Assembly (NCBI RefSeq): GCF_001949145.1
Contig: NW_019091565.1
Location: 270,066-334,065, forward strand
Direction: 5' to 3'
From: Acanthaster planci
Taxonomy: Eukaryota; Echinodermata; Asteroidea; Valvatida; Acanthasteridae
DNA: 64,000 bases
A program made the position numbers and the translations under genes. Shown here one piece after another: positions 46,443 through 59,113 of this stretch (position 1 is the first letter of the stretch; the number at the start of each line of letters is the position of its first letter). Below the pieces are notes generated by a model that saw nothing but the letters and a program-made list of their open reading frames with translations, was not told the DNA's origin and did no database searches.

Positions 46443-48637
46443 TTGGCTTAAATTATTTAAGTGTAATAATGGAGCAAACGGTGCATACTAAGTGTATATT
46501 ATGCTTTTGTCAGATGCTCAGAGGAAGGTCTGGACAAACTTCCACCAGAACTGACAAAATCATGTTTTGAAGATCGAGAGGTAGTTTTTCTTCCCCATTT
46601 TTGACGCTAATCCGTTCCATTCAGGGACGTTTGAACACAAGGCTATTTGGGCTGCAGTGGTGAATAACACGACTCGGATGTCCACGTCTTTCTGTCATGC
46701 ATGCAGTTGCATCGACCACTTTCACACTTCTATTGACTCTTTTAATGAATACTATAACACCTCACCCACAGATTCGGGTATATGGAGAGTCTGCAAGCGC
46801 AAGTCACATGCTTCCTATTTTGCTGTGCACGGCCAAAAAGTAAAATACCCATAGCAACCAAAGTAATATATCCCTAGCAAGACGAGTCTCCCTTTACAGA
46901 GATCTGCATTTGTAATGTTGATGCTATATATAGCATGACCTCCGATTGTGTCTAACATGTTGTTCATCAAAATTGCAGTTGAGGGTCCCACGAGTCAAGT
47001 GAACGGCTTTATTTAATTACTGGCGCTTCACTGCAAAAAGCAAATTAAAAGCTGATCCCTGGCCGCTCTTTTCTAAAGTAATAGCCGGCCTTTGAATAGT
47101 TTCAACTTGTATTGCAGTGCCTCGGCTTAGTTGCTGAGAAGGTTTATCGGCTCTCCTGTGGCTTTACCATGACATACTGAGCCAAGGTTCCATGTTTTTG
47201 GCCTTCGTCAATAATCGATGCTATATTACTAGATAAATTAGTAAAATTAAGTCCACAACTACCTTGAATCTAACGATGGAGACCAGTAGACAAGCTGCAG
47301 TAGGCAGCAGTCACAAAATATCCTCACATAAATTCAGTCAAGCCAAAAAAAGGTTTGAGAGCACACATCAAAATTAATCAAAATTAAAGTTTTTCTCCTC
47401 AAGTTTTCTCTTCAATTTCACTCCAATTTTTGTGGCTTAACCAATGAAGTTTGTAGATGTTCTCATCCAAAGATGATTGTGATATCATTTCTAAAAATAG
47501 TCTTGGAACCCGTCGCCATTTTGAAATTGAAACTCCAGTGCAAAATAGAGCAGTTTAGGGACCATTTTGCCACACTTTTCAGAATATAAGCCTTCCAGCC
47601 TTCCAAGCTTTCCAGCCAACGGGCTACAATTAAAATGCTCTAATGACCCCCAAGATGGACGGACAGAGAGTGCAACTTTCCTAGTAACGCCGCTCTTTTG
47701 GTAGGAACTGCACTTCCCTAGTTCATAAACAACTATGAAATGCACGCTTTATGATCGCATCGCTACCACAAAAAAACGAACATTCTCAACCAAGGTGGCT
47801 CTTTTCAACCGAAGAGAGGGTACTTCTGTACTTGTACTTGCTGATATTGTTTCTGCATGTGCACAATTTGTCGTTGAGCACAGACGCGCTTTTGGCCTTA
47901 TCTCAAGACGCCAAAGTGGTATAAAAGGGGGACGGGGAGGTTTGGTTCTGAAATGGTAGGAGGACGGCATCTCCAATCGTTGAATGTAAGAATGAAGTAG
48001 AAATTAACTTCAAATCTAGTGTAATGAAGTCAATTCGTGAAGATGGGGGTTTGAAGTGATGTGGTTTTATTCTTCTCATTATAGTTCTGCTTGAATAATC
48101 CATTTTGCCGTAATTATTTCCTTCCATAGGTGTTCTTAAGTTTTGTACCGTCATTTTTATACCGCACTTTTCCCGACCGTTTTCCAGGTTCACTTCCGCC
48201 ATCGTATGATTTGATTTGTTTACAGGAACCACTCGTTGAGGAAACGGTTCAGTGCTCATTAGGTCGAACGGGGACAAGGCCACACATATTGTCACTCCAC
48301 TGCGCTATGGAGCGTCGTTTTCTGCATGCGTAGAAATTCTCGCTGTTGTATTTCTTCCCTCTTGCAATCTACCCTGATGTACAATGATAACCAACTTTAG
48401 GCTGGTTAATTTACATACTCGTGACTATACAGAACCGGTCTTGTGACTGAGTGAAGACGACTCACGTGGACCTGACTGTTTCCTGTTCACACCTCACTAG
48501 AGCTGGCATGACAGTGTAGGCGAGCCTCCTGATGTGGATATTAGAACAGTGCAGGAGAGACCAGACTGACAGCAACACAAGCTTTGGCAGTCCTCCGATT
48601 TATATCATCAGCTGCGTTTCTCCGTCGATTTGTTACA
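46443..48637. other. Intergenic region upstream of the S28 peptidase
   Basis: No gene recognised beyond the end of the duplicated lectin block. The promoter and 5' UTR of the peptidase gene should lie in the right-hand few hundred bases. Confidence 0.5.
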
Positions 48638-51600
48638 ATGAAGGCAATAGTGCTTGCTGTAGTGTGTGTTGCTGTGTGCTTCAGCATCCAGACAGGCGCA
48701 CTGTCACCGTATGGTAATGTCTGTCCGTTTCATCTCCGTATGATGCGAACTAAACGAAGAGCAACTGGGCGGGCGGTGGTTTTTGTTTCGTTTTGTTTCG
48801 GTTGAGTAAGAGCTAAAAGAATGCTCACCTGTAATTTTTCACTATGAAACAAGGAACTACGAAAATTCGGCGACTGGAGGAAACGGAATCTTTCCTCTTA
48901 GTTCTCAAAGAAAGTCGAAGAGAACAAGCCCGAAAGCCCTTCAATTACATTGCACACTTGTATTGGGAGTATTCGGATCCGACGGACAAAAATTCACAGG
49001 CAGCAACGTATTCAGTCAGAGGGGCAAATGAAAGAGCAAATGCGGCTCCAGGCTGATTCATCATGATTTGGGGGGAGAAATAGGAATCAAAAGCGTCATT
49101 CACGGTGCCAAAATCCTTTGCTTTTATTTGCTGGTGTTGGTTTCTTAGGGCTTTGGTGCTAATATTTGATAAATAAATATACCGAGTATTTTCTTTCCTA
49201 CTCTTGCGTTAAGTAGTCTTGGTTTAAAAGAAAGCCCGGGGAGCGAACTGCCCCCTACACCCATCCCCAAGCTGGATACACCACTGCCCACATAGCCATC
49301 TTTTATACCTACATGGCCTCTTTGTCAGTAGGGTTTAGCTTCTTCCTTTTCCAAGACATGCATCCAGTTCATATACTTGAAGACTCAGGCACATTGAAAT
49401 GAGAAGCAGTTACAGTTTTAGAAGCGGGAGGAAAACCCAGGGGAATATTCTGGGTAAAATCCACCTGGAATCAAGTAGGGACTGAAAACCAATCCACATG
49501 CATGTGGACCGAGTCAGGAATCGAACCCGGACCGCAGAGGTAAAAGGCGAGGGAAGAACCACTACGCCAACCCAATTCCCCTTAACCCGCTTCATGATTT
49601 GTAGAGAAGTGTGTCCCTCTTCGTTATAGGCCCGAGGATGTTGGAGCTTCACAAGAGACGACTGTGGAACAGTGTCGATGTTGCTGATCTTCACAAGTAT
49701 AACCTCGACAATGACCCTCAGGCCCGTCATGGGTACCTGACTCAGCCCATGGACCACTTTGACCCTCTGGTCGACAAGCACTTCAACCAGCTTTACTGGA
49801 TCGTTGACAAATACTGGAAGTCACCCAGCCATCCTGTCTTCTTGTACGAAGGGGAGGAAGCACCCTTGTCACTGGCGGAGGTTGCAAATGGTAGGATATC
49901 AGCAAACAACAATTATTAGACCACGAGAAAAAAAATCATCCAACATCCTCTTAAACAGCGGTCGCAATGTAAGGTCACATTTGGGTCACTTTTCCATGGC
50001 TTTTTAACAATTCACATAAAATGCAACCGCTGGATAATAAAAACGCAGCTGTTATAAAAGAAAAGTCATAATGACATGAACCATTTTTACAGGTCACCAC
50101 GCTGAGATGGCTAAAGCCCACGGCGCCCTTATCCTTGGCCTTGAGCACCGTTTCTATGGTAACAGCACCACTAAGGAAGGACTGTTACTGAGCGAATTAC
50201 AGTATCTGTCAAGCCAGCAACAGTAAGTAAAGCTGATTATAATACTTGACTATATTGGTGAAGGTAAGCCTAAATGTTGACTTCCCCAGGTCTAGCAGTG
50301 AAGCCTGACAGGGAGAGATATAAAGAGAGATGTTGGGAGCCGGTTTTCTCCTTTTAATTTCATGTTGGCGATATACCAAATCCCAAATACATCAATATCA
50401 TGCATACATAATGAAATTTGCTACCAATATTAATGAAAAGGGGAGTGTCATTAAGTTCGATAATTGTACATGACAATTGTATTTGATAATTGTTCTGAAT
50501 TATTACCAACATGTAGAGAGGAAGAAGCACTGTGCTTTTGGATTTCCTAATTACACAAACAATGATTCAGACTGGACAAGAACCACAAGAAAGAGACATG
50601 AGACAATGCAATATGATGCACTGGCTGGCAGGATAAGCAACAGTAAGGCAGATATGCTATCAGTTAAGACCAGAACTTTTAATTGAAGACTGGAAGTAGA
50701 TTGACATGATTACATGATCTGGTTTTCATTATACAAATTGATAAGGTAGGTTTTTTAGTTTTCAGTCATTGGAATTGCCCGGTTAAACACCATTCTTGTA
50801 TAGACCCAAGTTTAAATTGAAAAGGTCGTTTATTTTAAGTGCTCCATGCCCCACAAATAATGGAGTTGTGTGAGTGAGATAACCTGGTTTGGGTATTTTC
50901 GGATAACTTTCTTCTGCAAACGAAACAGCTTGTTACACTGAAAGGTCGAGCTGCCCCAGGTAAGAAACGTCTTAGCCCGGAAGGAGAGGTTCCTAAGAAA
51001 TAACACAATCTTATTTTGTCCCGTGCAGACTCGCCGATTTGTCAGTGTTTCGCGTCTTCGCCGAGAAGATGTTGGGCATGTCTGGAGACAACACATGGAT
51101 TGTGTTTGGAGGATCTTACGCAGGCGCATTGTCTGCTTGGTTCAGACTCAAGGTACGGTGCGCCCCCTTGAGGAAAACCACCCCTCCATTACGTTTTATT
51201 ACCACTATCTTCAAGGGTGTAGGCTGGGGAGGGATGCAGACGCACCCCCCGCCCGCCAACAGAAGGGAGTTCCGCTTGAGGTGTTCATATTTCATTTTTT
51301 AAACCCAACCACAGTACGTTCAAGTACGTCGGATTTCCGATACAAGATGAGCAAAAATTAAAATGGCAAATACATGTAGGCCTACCTGGGGCATTCAGCT
51401 TTTAATGTGCGCGCTTGCCTTCCTCGTTTTAAATGCGGGAAGTTGGATTTCCGCTTTCTTGCAAATCGCACCCTCCCCGCGGCCAAACCAGCTTACACCC
51501 CTGACTCTTCCTTGTGCTCGACAGTCATAAGCCTCTGTCGTTTGCCGTAGATTATGTCGTTCGTTGATTGTCCTTTTACGTTGAACAGCTTCACCAATTC

Positions 51601-54600
51601 GTCAGATTGTTTCTTTTTTTTCAGTACCCGCACTTGGTGTATGGCTCTGTTGCGTCGTCTGCTCCAGTGCGCGCTCAGGCCAACTTCGAGGGGTACAATG
51701 ACGTGGTAGCCGCCAGCTTTGCAGATCCGATTGTCTTTGGTTCTACACAGGTACTTACTAACAATATTTGCCGCTTGGATTGGTTTTTGACCTCAAATTC
51801 AAATATCTTAACCGGCTTTTTGAACAAAAAAATGGGGAAATTGATCCATGCGCGGTGAAAAATTGCCCAGCGTGAGATTTAATACAGAAACATATAATAC
51901 ATGGCCAAACCCCATGTGCTAAAATCTTCTCCCAAATGACGATTTATCAAATCGCCGTCTTGCCTTCTACAGCTGATATTTGGTTACACATGTGACTTAA
52001 CGAAGGTAGACTGGATTGACTTTTACGCTCGATGTTGTTTCCTCTAATCTGAGTGCATTGCAACGCAGGATTTTTTATATGTCCTCAAAAGCCAACGGAT
52101 AGGAATAACCGTACTTTACTCCTTTTTTCCTTTTAATCTCACAAATACTTTGGCAGATTTAATATGACACAAGCAGCCGTTTATATAACTACGTATACTT
52201 TCGATTATGGAGGATTAGAGGACTTTACAACCTCCTGGGCTTTGTTTGTTGTAGTGCGTGGCTAGCATCAAACAGGCCTTCGCTAAAATGGAGCAAATGT
52301 GGAAGGCTGGTCAACTCGCTCAAATCCAAAAAGATTTCAACACTTGCCAGGACTTGACGGAGCCCAACGACTTCAAGCTCTTCGCTGCCATTCTCCAAGG
52401 AGGATTCATGCGCGTGGCACAATATAATAGAGTGGAAGGCAATGCGTCAAGTATCGGCGATATGTGTCAACAGCTGATGCTTCCAGATCCCTATCAAGCT
52501 CTGGCTGATTTGTTCAGGGTAAGAGTCGAATCTGACAGTGTTCTTAGAATACACAGAAACAACCAGGAATCTTTTCCCCAGCATACCCGCTTCCAAAGAG
52601 GTAATGCATAGGAACGTCCTGTGTAAGTTTCGCGAGACAAGCTGTTCCAGCAAAGAATCACCGTTGGATTAGATAAAACCTACTCTTTTCCTTTTCAGAC
52701 CAGCACTTGTGCGGATGTGTCCTTTAAAGATTTTCTCGAGCAACTGCAGGACACCACCTTTGATCCTTATTCGATGGCTCGACAGTGGTATTACCAGACC
52801 TGTACCCAGTTTGGATATTGTAAGTTTGGCATTTTCCTCTCTCTCTCTTTCCTCAGAACGCTGTCTTTAGAAGTTTTGATTCAAACAGTAGGTCATTATC
52901 TTTCAGCGATGAATGAATCACATTCCACATGATCTTCTCTTGATTATTATAGGTGAGAAATATGAAGCATTAACGAATTGAAATCAAGAAAAATATTTTA
53001 ACTGAACACTGTGACCCCAAGCGATGTAATGCGCGCACGTTTGCTTCGTGTTTTGTTGGTGAAATCCACTATTGTAAACAAGGGACTACTGTTTTCACGT
53101 TTTCATCCGTCGAAATGTTACATGGCATGTGATATGTATCATTCCGTAATATGATAAAGAAAAATTAATGCTGTTGACACAAGGACTGTTTGCTTTCAAT
53201 CGAAACCAATTTCACAAAAGAACCCGTTATAACAAAGATGTAACTGGTTCCTCTGTCTGACACGTTTTGGAAGCACTTGGAAGCATTTTTTCTTTTGAAT
53301 CTTCGATCTTCATATTTTTTTTGGTGAAATTACAGATCAGACTTGTGACAACAATACGACATGTATGTTCCTGCCCCAAGTCGATTTGGACTTCTACTTC
53401 GCCTGGTGCAAGGGGGCTTACAACATCCCAGCTGCCGACGTGGTGGAACAGGTGAACTTCACGAACGCTTACTACGGAGCAGACCATCCCAGGGGATCCA
53501 GGGTGGTCTTCGTTGACGGTGAGTTGAGCTGAAACGCCAGCGTGACGCTTGTGCGCGAGTCTGATACCGTCGCAGCAATGGCTTGGCGGGCTCTATAGCG
53601 TGGGAGAAAATCAGTGAATCCGATCTCAATCCAATAGCCTTTTTGGGTTCAATTGGATCTGATATGTATCTTAAGTGATTTACTCCAAATGAAGGTAGAT
53701 CAAGGTAATTTTGCTTTTTTTCGAAAGAATACTTATTTCTCCATTGAAACCATAGAGCAAGCTCTTTGTTGAAACTTAGTAATCGAAAATCCAATCTTTC
53801 TTCCATGCAAAACGATTTGACTATTTTACGTAACTTTGATAACGCTTACCATGACGAACATTTCATTGCGTCTAAAACAAAGACCAACTTCAGAAAAATA
53901 ATGGCAACGTGGACGTTACGTAATCTTAAGGCATTTTCCCCTGAATGTTACAGTTGCTGAGTGCAGGGAAGAAGCCTTTATGAATTGCCAAGCTATGAGA
54001 CTGTGAACTCACACGCCTTTCCTTGCTCAGTGGTCAGAGACACGGATTTGTCTTGGCCCGTTAGCAAGCAATTCCTTAGCTTCTTGCTCGGCTTCAGGCA
54101 TCAATGATCCAGGATCAGATTTAGGCAAAATTCAAAAAGTGCAATGCTACCTCCGCTTTGAAACTGATGGATGTCAGCTTTTCCTGAACTACTCTCATGG
54201 ACTTCGAATCCTGTTTGGGTGCTGAAATAGCAGTTATTAACGTTGTGGTAAAAGTACATATAAGTGTAGATTGATATCTTGTCAGACATCAAAGCTATGG
54301 GCGAATAAAACAAAATTGTGCAAAATATAGCAGCATTCAGCATGCGTGTAAGAGCCTGAAGTGGAAGACAGTGGTAAAAAGGCACAGTTAGTTCCTAAAC
54401 AGAGGCTAGGCTGCGTCTGAATCACTTGGCTGCGGATTGAACTTACACGTGACTCAACGGGAGCTGGCCACAGCCACTACCAGAGACTCGTGCGTAATTT
54501 CCAGCTGCAGCCAAGTGATTTGGGCACAGCCTTATCACTCTTGATCTCAGAACAAAGGATGGGCATGCAGTGTAGTTACGTAAGGGAGGAAAATGTCACA

Positions 54601-56289
54601 TGCGCAAAGCAACAACCAAAACATTTGCATAAAAACAATTATACTGAGATCAAGTACCCAACAGGAACAAGAAAGGCAAGCAACCTAAACAGCGAACGAA
54701 TACTAAAACAATGCTAACGAATTGGCAGCATTGAAATAACACATTAAACGTTAACCATCATCTTTCCACCCATCTTGAATTTGCTTACATATTTTGTAGG
54801 TACCATCGATCCGTGGCACGCCCTAAGCGTCTTAAAAGATCTGCCAGAGGACCTCAAGTCCATTTTCATGAAGGGTACATCTCATTGCGAAGACATGCCA
54901 CCCAGTAACCCGAACGACACCCCCGCATTGAAGGCGGGCAGACTGGTAAGAACCACTCAGTGGCTCATTCTAATACTGGGGGGGGGGGACATACTAACCT
55001 ACTAATCACGAGCAAAACATGTTCCTTAAGTTAATTGTTGTAAAAACAGAAATTACACGTAATAATCTGCGACTTAATTTTGTCTGACGTGCTACCTTAT
55101 TTCAACATTCTGTGGGATGACGCATTTAGGTCCAGTTTAGCAATGGCAATATAGCAAAGGTCATTGAAGATCTACAAAAAGGTGAATGGGCAACTAATCA
55201 GTGTTTAATTAGTAATGTGTTCTTGCACTGTTTTGTAGCATCACATGCACACGTGAGCTACCAATATAAAATCTTGGTAAAGGCTTTCACATTGAAAGGG
55301 GGAAAATAACGAATCCGAAAAAGAAAAATGCTGCTCTTGTTAACTGTCCTGCTGAGTAGCAGTGGGCGGCAAATAACCACAATCCTAAAAGACAATTTCC
55401 GGCCCTGGACATAAGGGAGATGAGAAGGAGGGGACTGGACACTTCATTACACACTGGGCACTCTTAATAATATTATGTGCATCTTATACAGGGCAACTTC
55501 GGCCATGAGCTCTCGTTCGGCCACCAGTCTATAACATTTTTGACATTGCGCACGCGAGATGAAGTCACACTCAAACGGCTCTGCAGTTGAACTGATGCGT
55601 GAGATTCCTTTGTCTCTCAAATTTTGACATTGGCTGCAACCCTAGTGGCGTACAGTACATGGTCAATGACATCTCGTGCAGTTATTTTCAATGACATGTG
55701 GATGGTTTTTTCCTGTATTACAACACATTATATTACCCGCTGATAACCAGCTCCATGCAGCAATCATGCCTGGTTCCACATGGTCGACAAGATAGTCCAA
55801 ACCATCCATCATTCGGGAAGTATTGGTCGAGCTATATGGTTAATCCGTCCCTCGAACTTGCCTCTTCTATCACCTCGAGCACAGAACTGCACCCTTGAAA
55901 GGGGCAACGTTGGTTGGGAGTGATCATCTTGTTGGTAGCAATTGGACAGTGGCTCGTGCATTTCCTAGTCGGTCGTGAACCAGTGAAGTTCAATTCCGCC
56001 CAAAGAAGCCTTCGTTGCGAAGAAAATAGCGCCTTCTCCTGGTCCAGCTCAATTTTCTGTATTATGTTTTTTGAGCCATTCCCAGTATACACGCGAGCAT
56101 CTGAAACAAAAAAGGGAAGAAAAAAATTGTTTTTTCTCCTCCCTTTCGGGTAATCTGTTGTTGCACCTTTGGATTACATGCTTGAAGAATTGATTTGTTA
56201 ATCCATTTTTCTTTTGCCCTCTTCAGGCCATTGAAAAGGTGGTCAGCGACTGGCTGATGCAGGCAGCAATGGAAAAGAAACGAAAGTAA
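48638..56289 (+). CDS. PRSS16: S28-family serine carboxypeptidase (PRSS16 / K12H4.7-like)
   Basis: Ten coding exons: 48638-48713, 49630-49890, 50093-50222, 51029-51152, 51625-51750, 52255-52518, 52699-52819, 53336-53518, 54800-54945 and 56227-56289. All have GT/AG borders and phases are consistent throughout, giving 497 residues, the usual length for the family. It starts with a signal peptide (MKAIVLAVVCVAVCFSIQTG), then QPMDHFDP, FLYEGEEAPLS and LEHRFYGNS (a sequon, Asn136). The nucleophile elbow is FGGSYAGALSAWFR, with the catalytic Ser at 185. Family motifs YPHLVYGSVASSAPV, GTIDPWHALS (Asp432) and GTSHCEDM (His457) complete an intact triad. S28 enzymes cleave after proline or act as lysosomal/endosomal peptidases; the exact specificity (PRSS16, prolylcarboxypeptidase or DPP7 type) cannot be fixed by eye, so the symbol is family-level. 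Confidence 0.93.
49395..49582 (-). repeat. tRNA-derived SINE in intron 1 of the peptidase gene
   Basis: The minus strand reads TTGGCGTAGTGG (A box) and GGGTTCGATTCC (B box), followed by the body shared with 7830-8135 (CACATGCATGTGGATTGG, CCCAGAATATTCC). The 3' tail is truncated. Confidence 0.75.
54408..54530. mobile_element. Short inverted-repeat element (MITE-like)
   Basis: The left end GGCTGCGTCTGAATCACTTG and the reverse complement of the right end (GGCTGTGCCCAAATCACTTG) match over about 25 bp, continuing GCTGC. The total length is about 123 bp. The ends resemble the units at 13490-13730. It lies in the intron between exons 8 and 9 of the peptidase gene. Confidence 0.7.
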
Positions 56290-58207
56290 AGGCTGCCTAA
56301 TCAAACAGATGACAAAATAGCGAGTTTTGTGCTAGGGTATAGAGCACCCAGAAATTGCTAGCAACAACAAATGTCCTTTTATGTTGTACTTTTATGTTCA
56401 AGGTGACTAATGCAGTTATTCATCTGCGTTTTCACGAATCTCTGTAAATATTCCTTTTGCTAGCTTTGTAGACGATGTTTTAATTAACATTTTAATCCAT
56501 AGTGTTAAGTGTACAAATTTATACTGTTCTGTGGCTTTGGCCATGTTAAAACTAAAGCCCATGATGTGAGTCGATGATGGCGATCTTCAAACAAAAGAGG
56601 TCATTTCTAAGCTACCGTATTGAGCAGTACAAATTGGAGAATTCAGACCAAAGGGAAACCAGAAACTGTTATTGATTAGGCGACAGTGTCCAGTAAGGGA
56701 CTTTGCTAAAGTTTATGATTTTGTATACTGAAATACTTGCTTCATTTCCACACATTTGGAGAGTACGTATAGGCACATCCTTACCCCAATTTGGAAAATG
56801 AAATTTGGGTTGGCTTTTCTTGGCTTGGCTTGGTTTGGGTTGATCAGGGTTGGTTTTGGGTTGGCATGGTGAGGATAGAGTCACGTAAATGAGTAAGTTA
56901 AGTCTGTTATTATTGGTAGTGAATATTATTGAGCAGCTCCACCTCCTCCCGTTATAAAGACAATTTTTTAAAGATGAGCTCTCAGTCCAAACTGTTACGG
57001 TCAACGAAATATGACTCTTTAATTCACAAAATGAAGAATACATCTGGGCAACGGGCAATCCAGTCCACCATAGAATCGACCTGTTGCATCCGAGAGCAAA
57101 TGCCAGTGCTGCATGTTATGCAAGTGCATTTGTATGAACTGTGCATGCGTCCTTTACACACCACGTTTGTTCTTGAAATCGACCAAGAAACTTGAAATCA
57201 TGCATCATTATGCAACTTCGAATCATTATTTGTCATAAGCCCGATTATCTTACACACATCTCCCATGGTTTGCTTTTAAACTGATTTTTTTTCATTGATG
57301 AGGCCATAATTATATATTTTTTCTAACACATTGTGGATACAGCACACATCAGATTGCACCGTAAGTGCATTCTCCTGCGTTTTAAGGCTCTGATTTATTA
57401 AATCTAGAGGTCCATAAACCATAGAGGAAGGACACGGAAGGAGTTTGAACTGCACGGGTGTAACATCTAGCCAAATATCGCTTTCTGGCATGCCTGGTAA
57501 GTCCATAGCCAGAGCGCAGCGAACGCTTGCTATGCACAATCTGTTTCACAACCTCGAATCCCCTTTGTACCCTGTGATCGTCGCCGCAATTTGTCGCTGG
57601 TAATCTACATCCTTAAAACTTTGTGCACTGAGGTATAGGAAATTGAATATTTATGTTTTGACGGTGCTTGCTATGATCTCATGACATCAAATTTAATGCT
57701 TGCGCAGTTGCTTGCATTACGCCGTGTGTCCTAAATCTATATGTGCAGTCATTGCCCTTGATTTTTCTGGAGCTATTTTGGGAATAACCAGCCCGGTTGT
57801 TTTATACAAGATTGTGTGTTTCGTTTGAATCGTTTTTATTATGGCATTTGTACAAGAGCGTATTTTATGAGATTTCACGATCACTCACTGTGATGAAATA
57901 GGACATTTTGTTACTTATGAACTTAGTTTTCCAATACAAGTCAACATTTTGTTGGCCAGTCTTAGCCAAATTCGTACCGAGTCTTTGAACATTGATGTTT
58001 TGGACGGAGGAGAATAAGATTACAAACTTTGCATGGATAATGGAACAATGTATCAAAATTTCAAAAGTTTATTTCCAATGGCAAAAGAAGTCTATATCGG
58101 GGAGTTTTCTCTCTCTATTTCCTGGTCACAGTAATAATTTGTACTTAACTTCAAGCACCAAACTACAAGTATGGCTAGGATAGTACTAGCCCCGCTTGTC
58201 CAGCTAG
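56290..58207. other. Intergenic region downstream of the peptidase gene
   Basis: It holds the peptidase 3' UTR and otherwise no recognisable gene. A G/T-rich imperfect simple repeat of TTGG(C/T)TTGG type lies at about 56810-56870. Confidence 0.5.
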
Positions 58208-58334
58208 GGCCCGCTTCAAATGTCGAACTTCTGCTGTGTCTAATTCAATTAATTGCGATCGACATAAAAGCGGCAGAAGTTCGGCAGTTGCTTCAAATGC
58301 CGGTTTTCTGTTGACCTTAATGCAAAATTAAAAC

Positions 58335-58780
58335 ATGGCGGACCAAGAAAGAATGATATTGCAACATATTCTCATTGCGAGAAGACACTTTCTCTTGCAA
58401 CAATCAGTACTACTCAAATTAATTGCTACAAGGAGAGTTCTAATTGCATGTTCACTTGTCCTGCTACTTCTCTTTTCCAGGGAAAATGTTACATAAAAGA
58501 CCCCGGTCTTGTCGACGGTTGGTCAAGAATACGGGTTGGCTAGAATTTATGCTCAATACCAACTCTGAGAAAAGATTCAAAAGGGCATTTCGTGTTTCAA
58601 AAGGAACCTTTGAATTCATCTTGTCACACATATAACATGATTTGGAGCCAACACAGTGACAGAAATCCCCATATCTGCAAGGCACAGGTAGGAATTTGTC
58701 TTTACAGACTAGCCAGAGGTGACTACATTATACTGCTGCTGGAAATATTGATGGTCCTGTTGTCGAGAAGGGAATTGTTG
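58335..58780 (+). pseudogene. Harbinger transposase N-terminal remnant
   Basis: It starts MADQERMILQHILIARRHFL. After a frameshift it reads RPRSCRRLVKNTGWLEFML, then EKRFKRAFRVSKGTFEFILSHI, and after two stops, GICLYRLARGDYI. This is the order of conserved words at the start of PIF/Harbinger transposases (W..., F...FR(V/M)S..TF..L...I, ...LYRLA.G). The catalytic DDE region is absent, so it cannot move by itself. Confidence 0.65.
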
Positions 58781-59113
58781 ACGCGGTGGGCGTGGATAGG
58801 GGGAATCTGGAACCCTGTGTGGACGTGAGAAATGTTGACTCTGAAACTGGTCAGGAAACTGTTGGAATGAGTATTGACTTTGAGGCTGGTCATATTGAGG
58901 AGGCTGTTGGCAGTATGCCTGGCTGGGCCCAGCCATGGGCATTTGCATCAGTTTTAATTCATGCTGTCTGGCTGGCTCTTTCGTTTTCTTCCCTGAAGAA
59001 ATCCAGCAAATCTTTTGTTGGGTCCTTATCAACCACTTTTTGATTGCATCAACTGCCTCAGACACTTCACTTTTTCCCCCTTGATCTTTTCGCCGCTTTT
59101 CTTGCGCCGCCAT
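58709..59113 (-). CDS. Harbinger accessory-type open frame, Gln/Pro-rich, 134 residues
   Basis: The frame opens MAAQEKRRKDQGGKSEVSEA, contains KKWLIRTQQKICWISS, and ends in a long Gln/Pro-rich tail with repeated SQ, QFP and QQ. Its place opposite the transposase relic inside the same inverted repeats suggests the second (Myb/SANT-like) Harbinger protein with its DNA-binding part mostly missing. No catalytic motif is visible. It may not be expressed. Confidence 0.4.
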   Translation of the reverse strand: MAAQEKRRKDQGGKSEVSEAVDAIKKWLIRTQQKICWISSGKKTKEPARQHELKLMQMPMAGPSQAYCQQPPQYDQPQSQYSFQQFPDQFQSQHFSRPHRVPDSPYPRPPRQQFPSRQQDHQYFQQQYNVVTSG

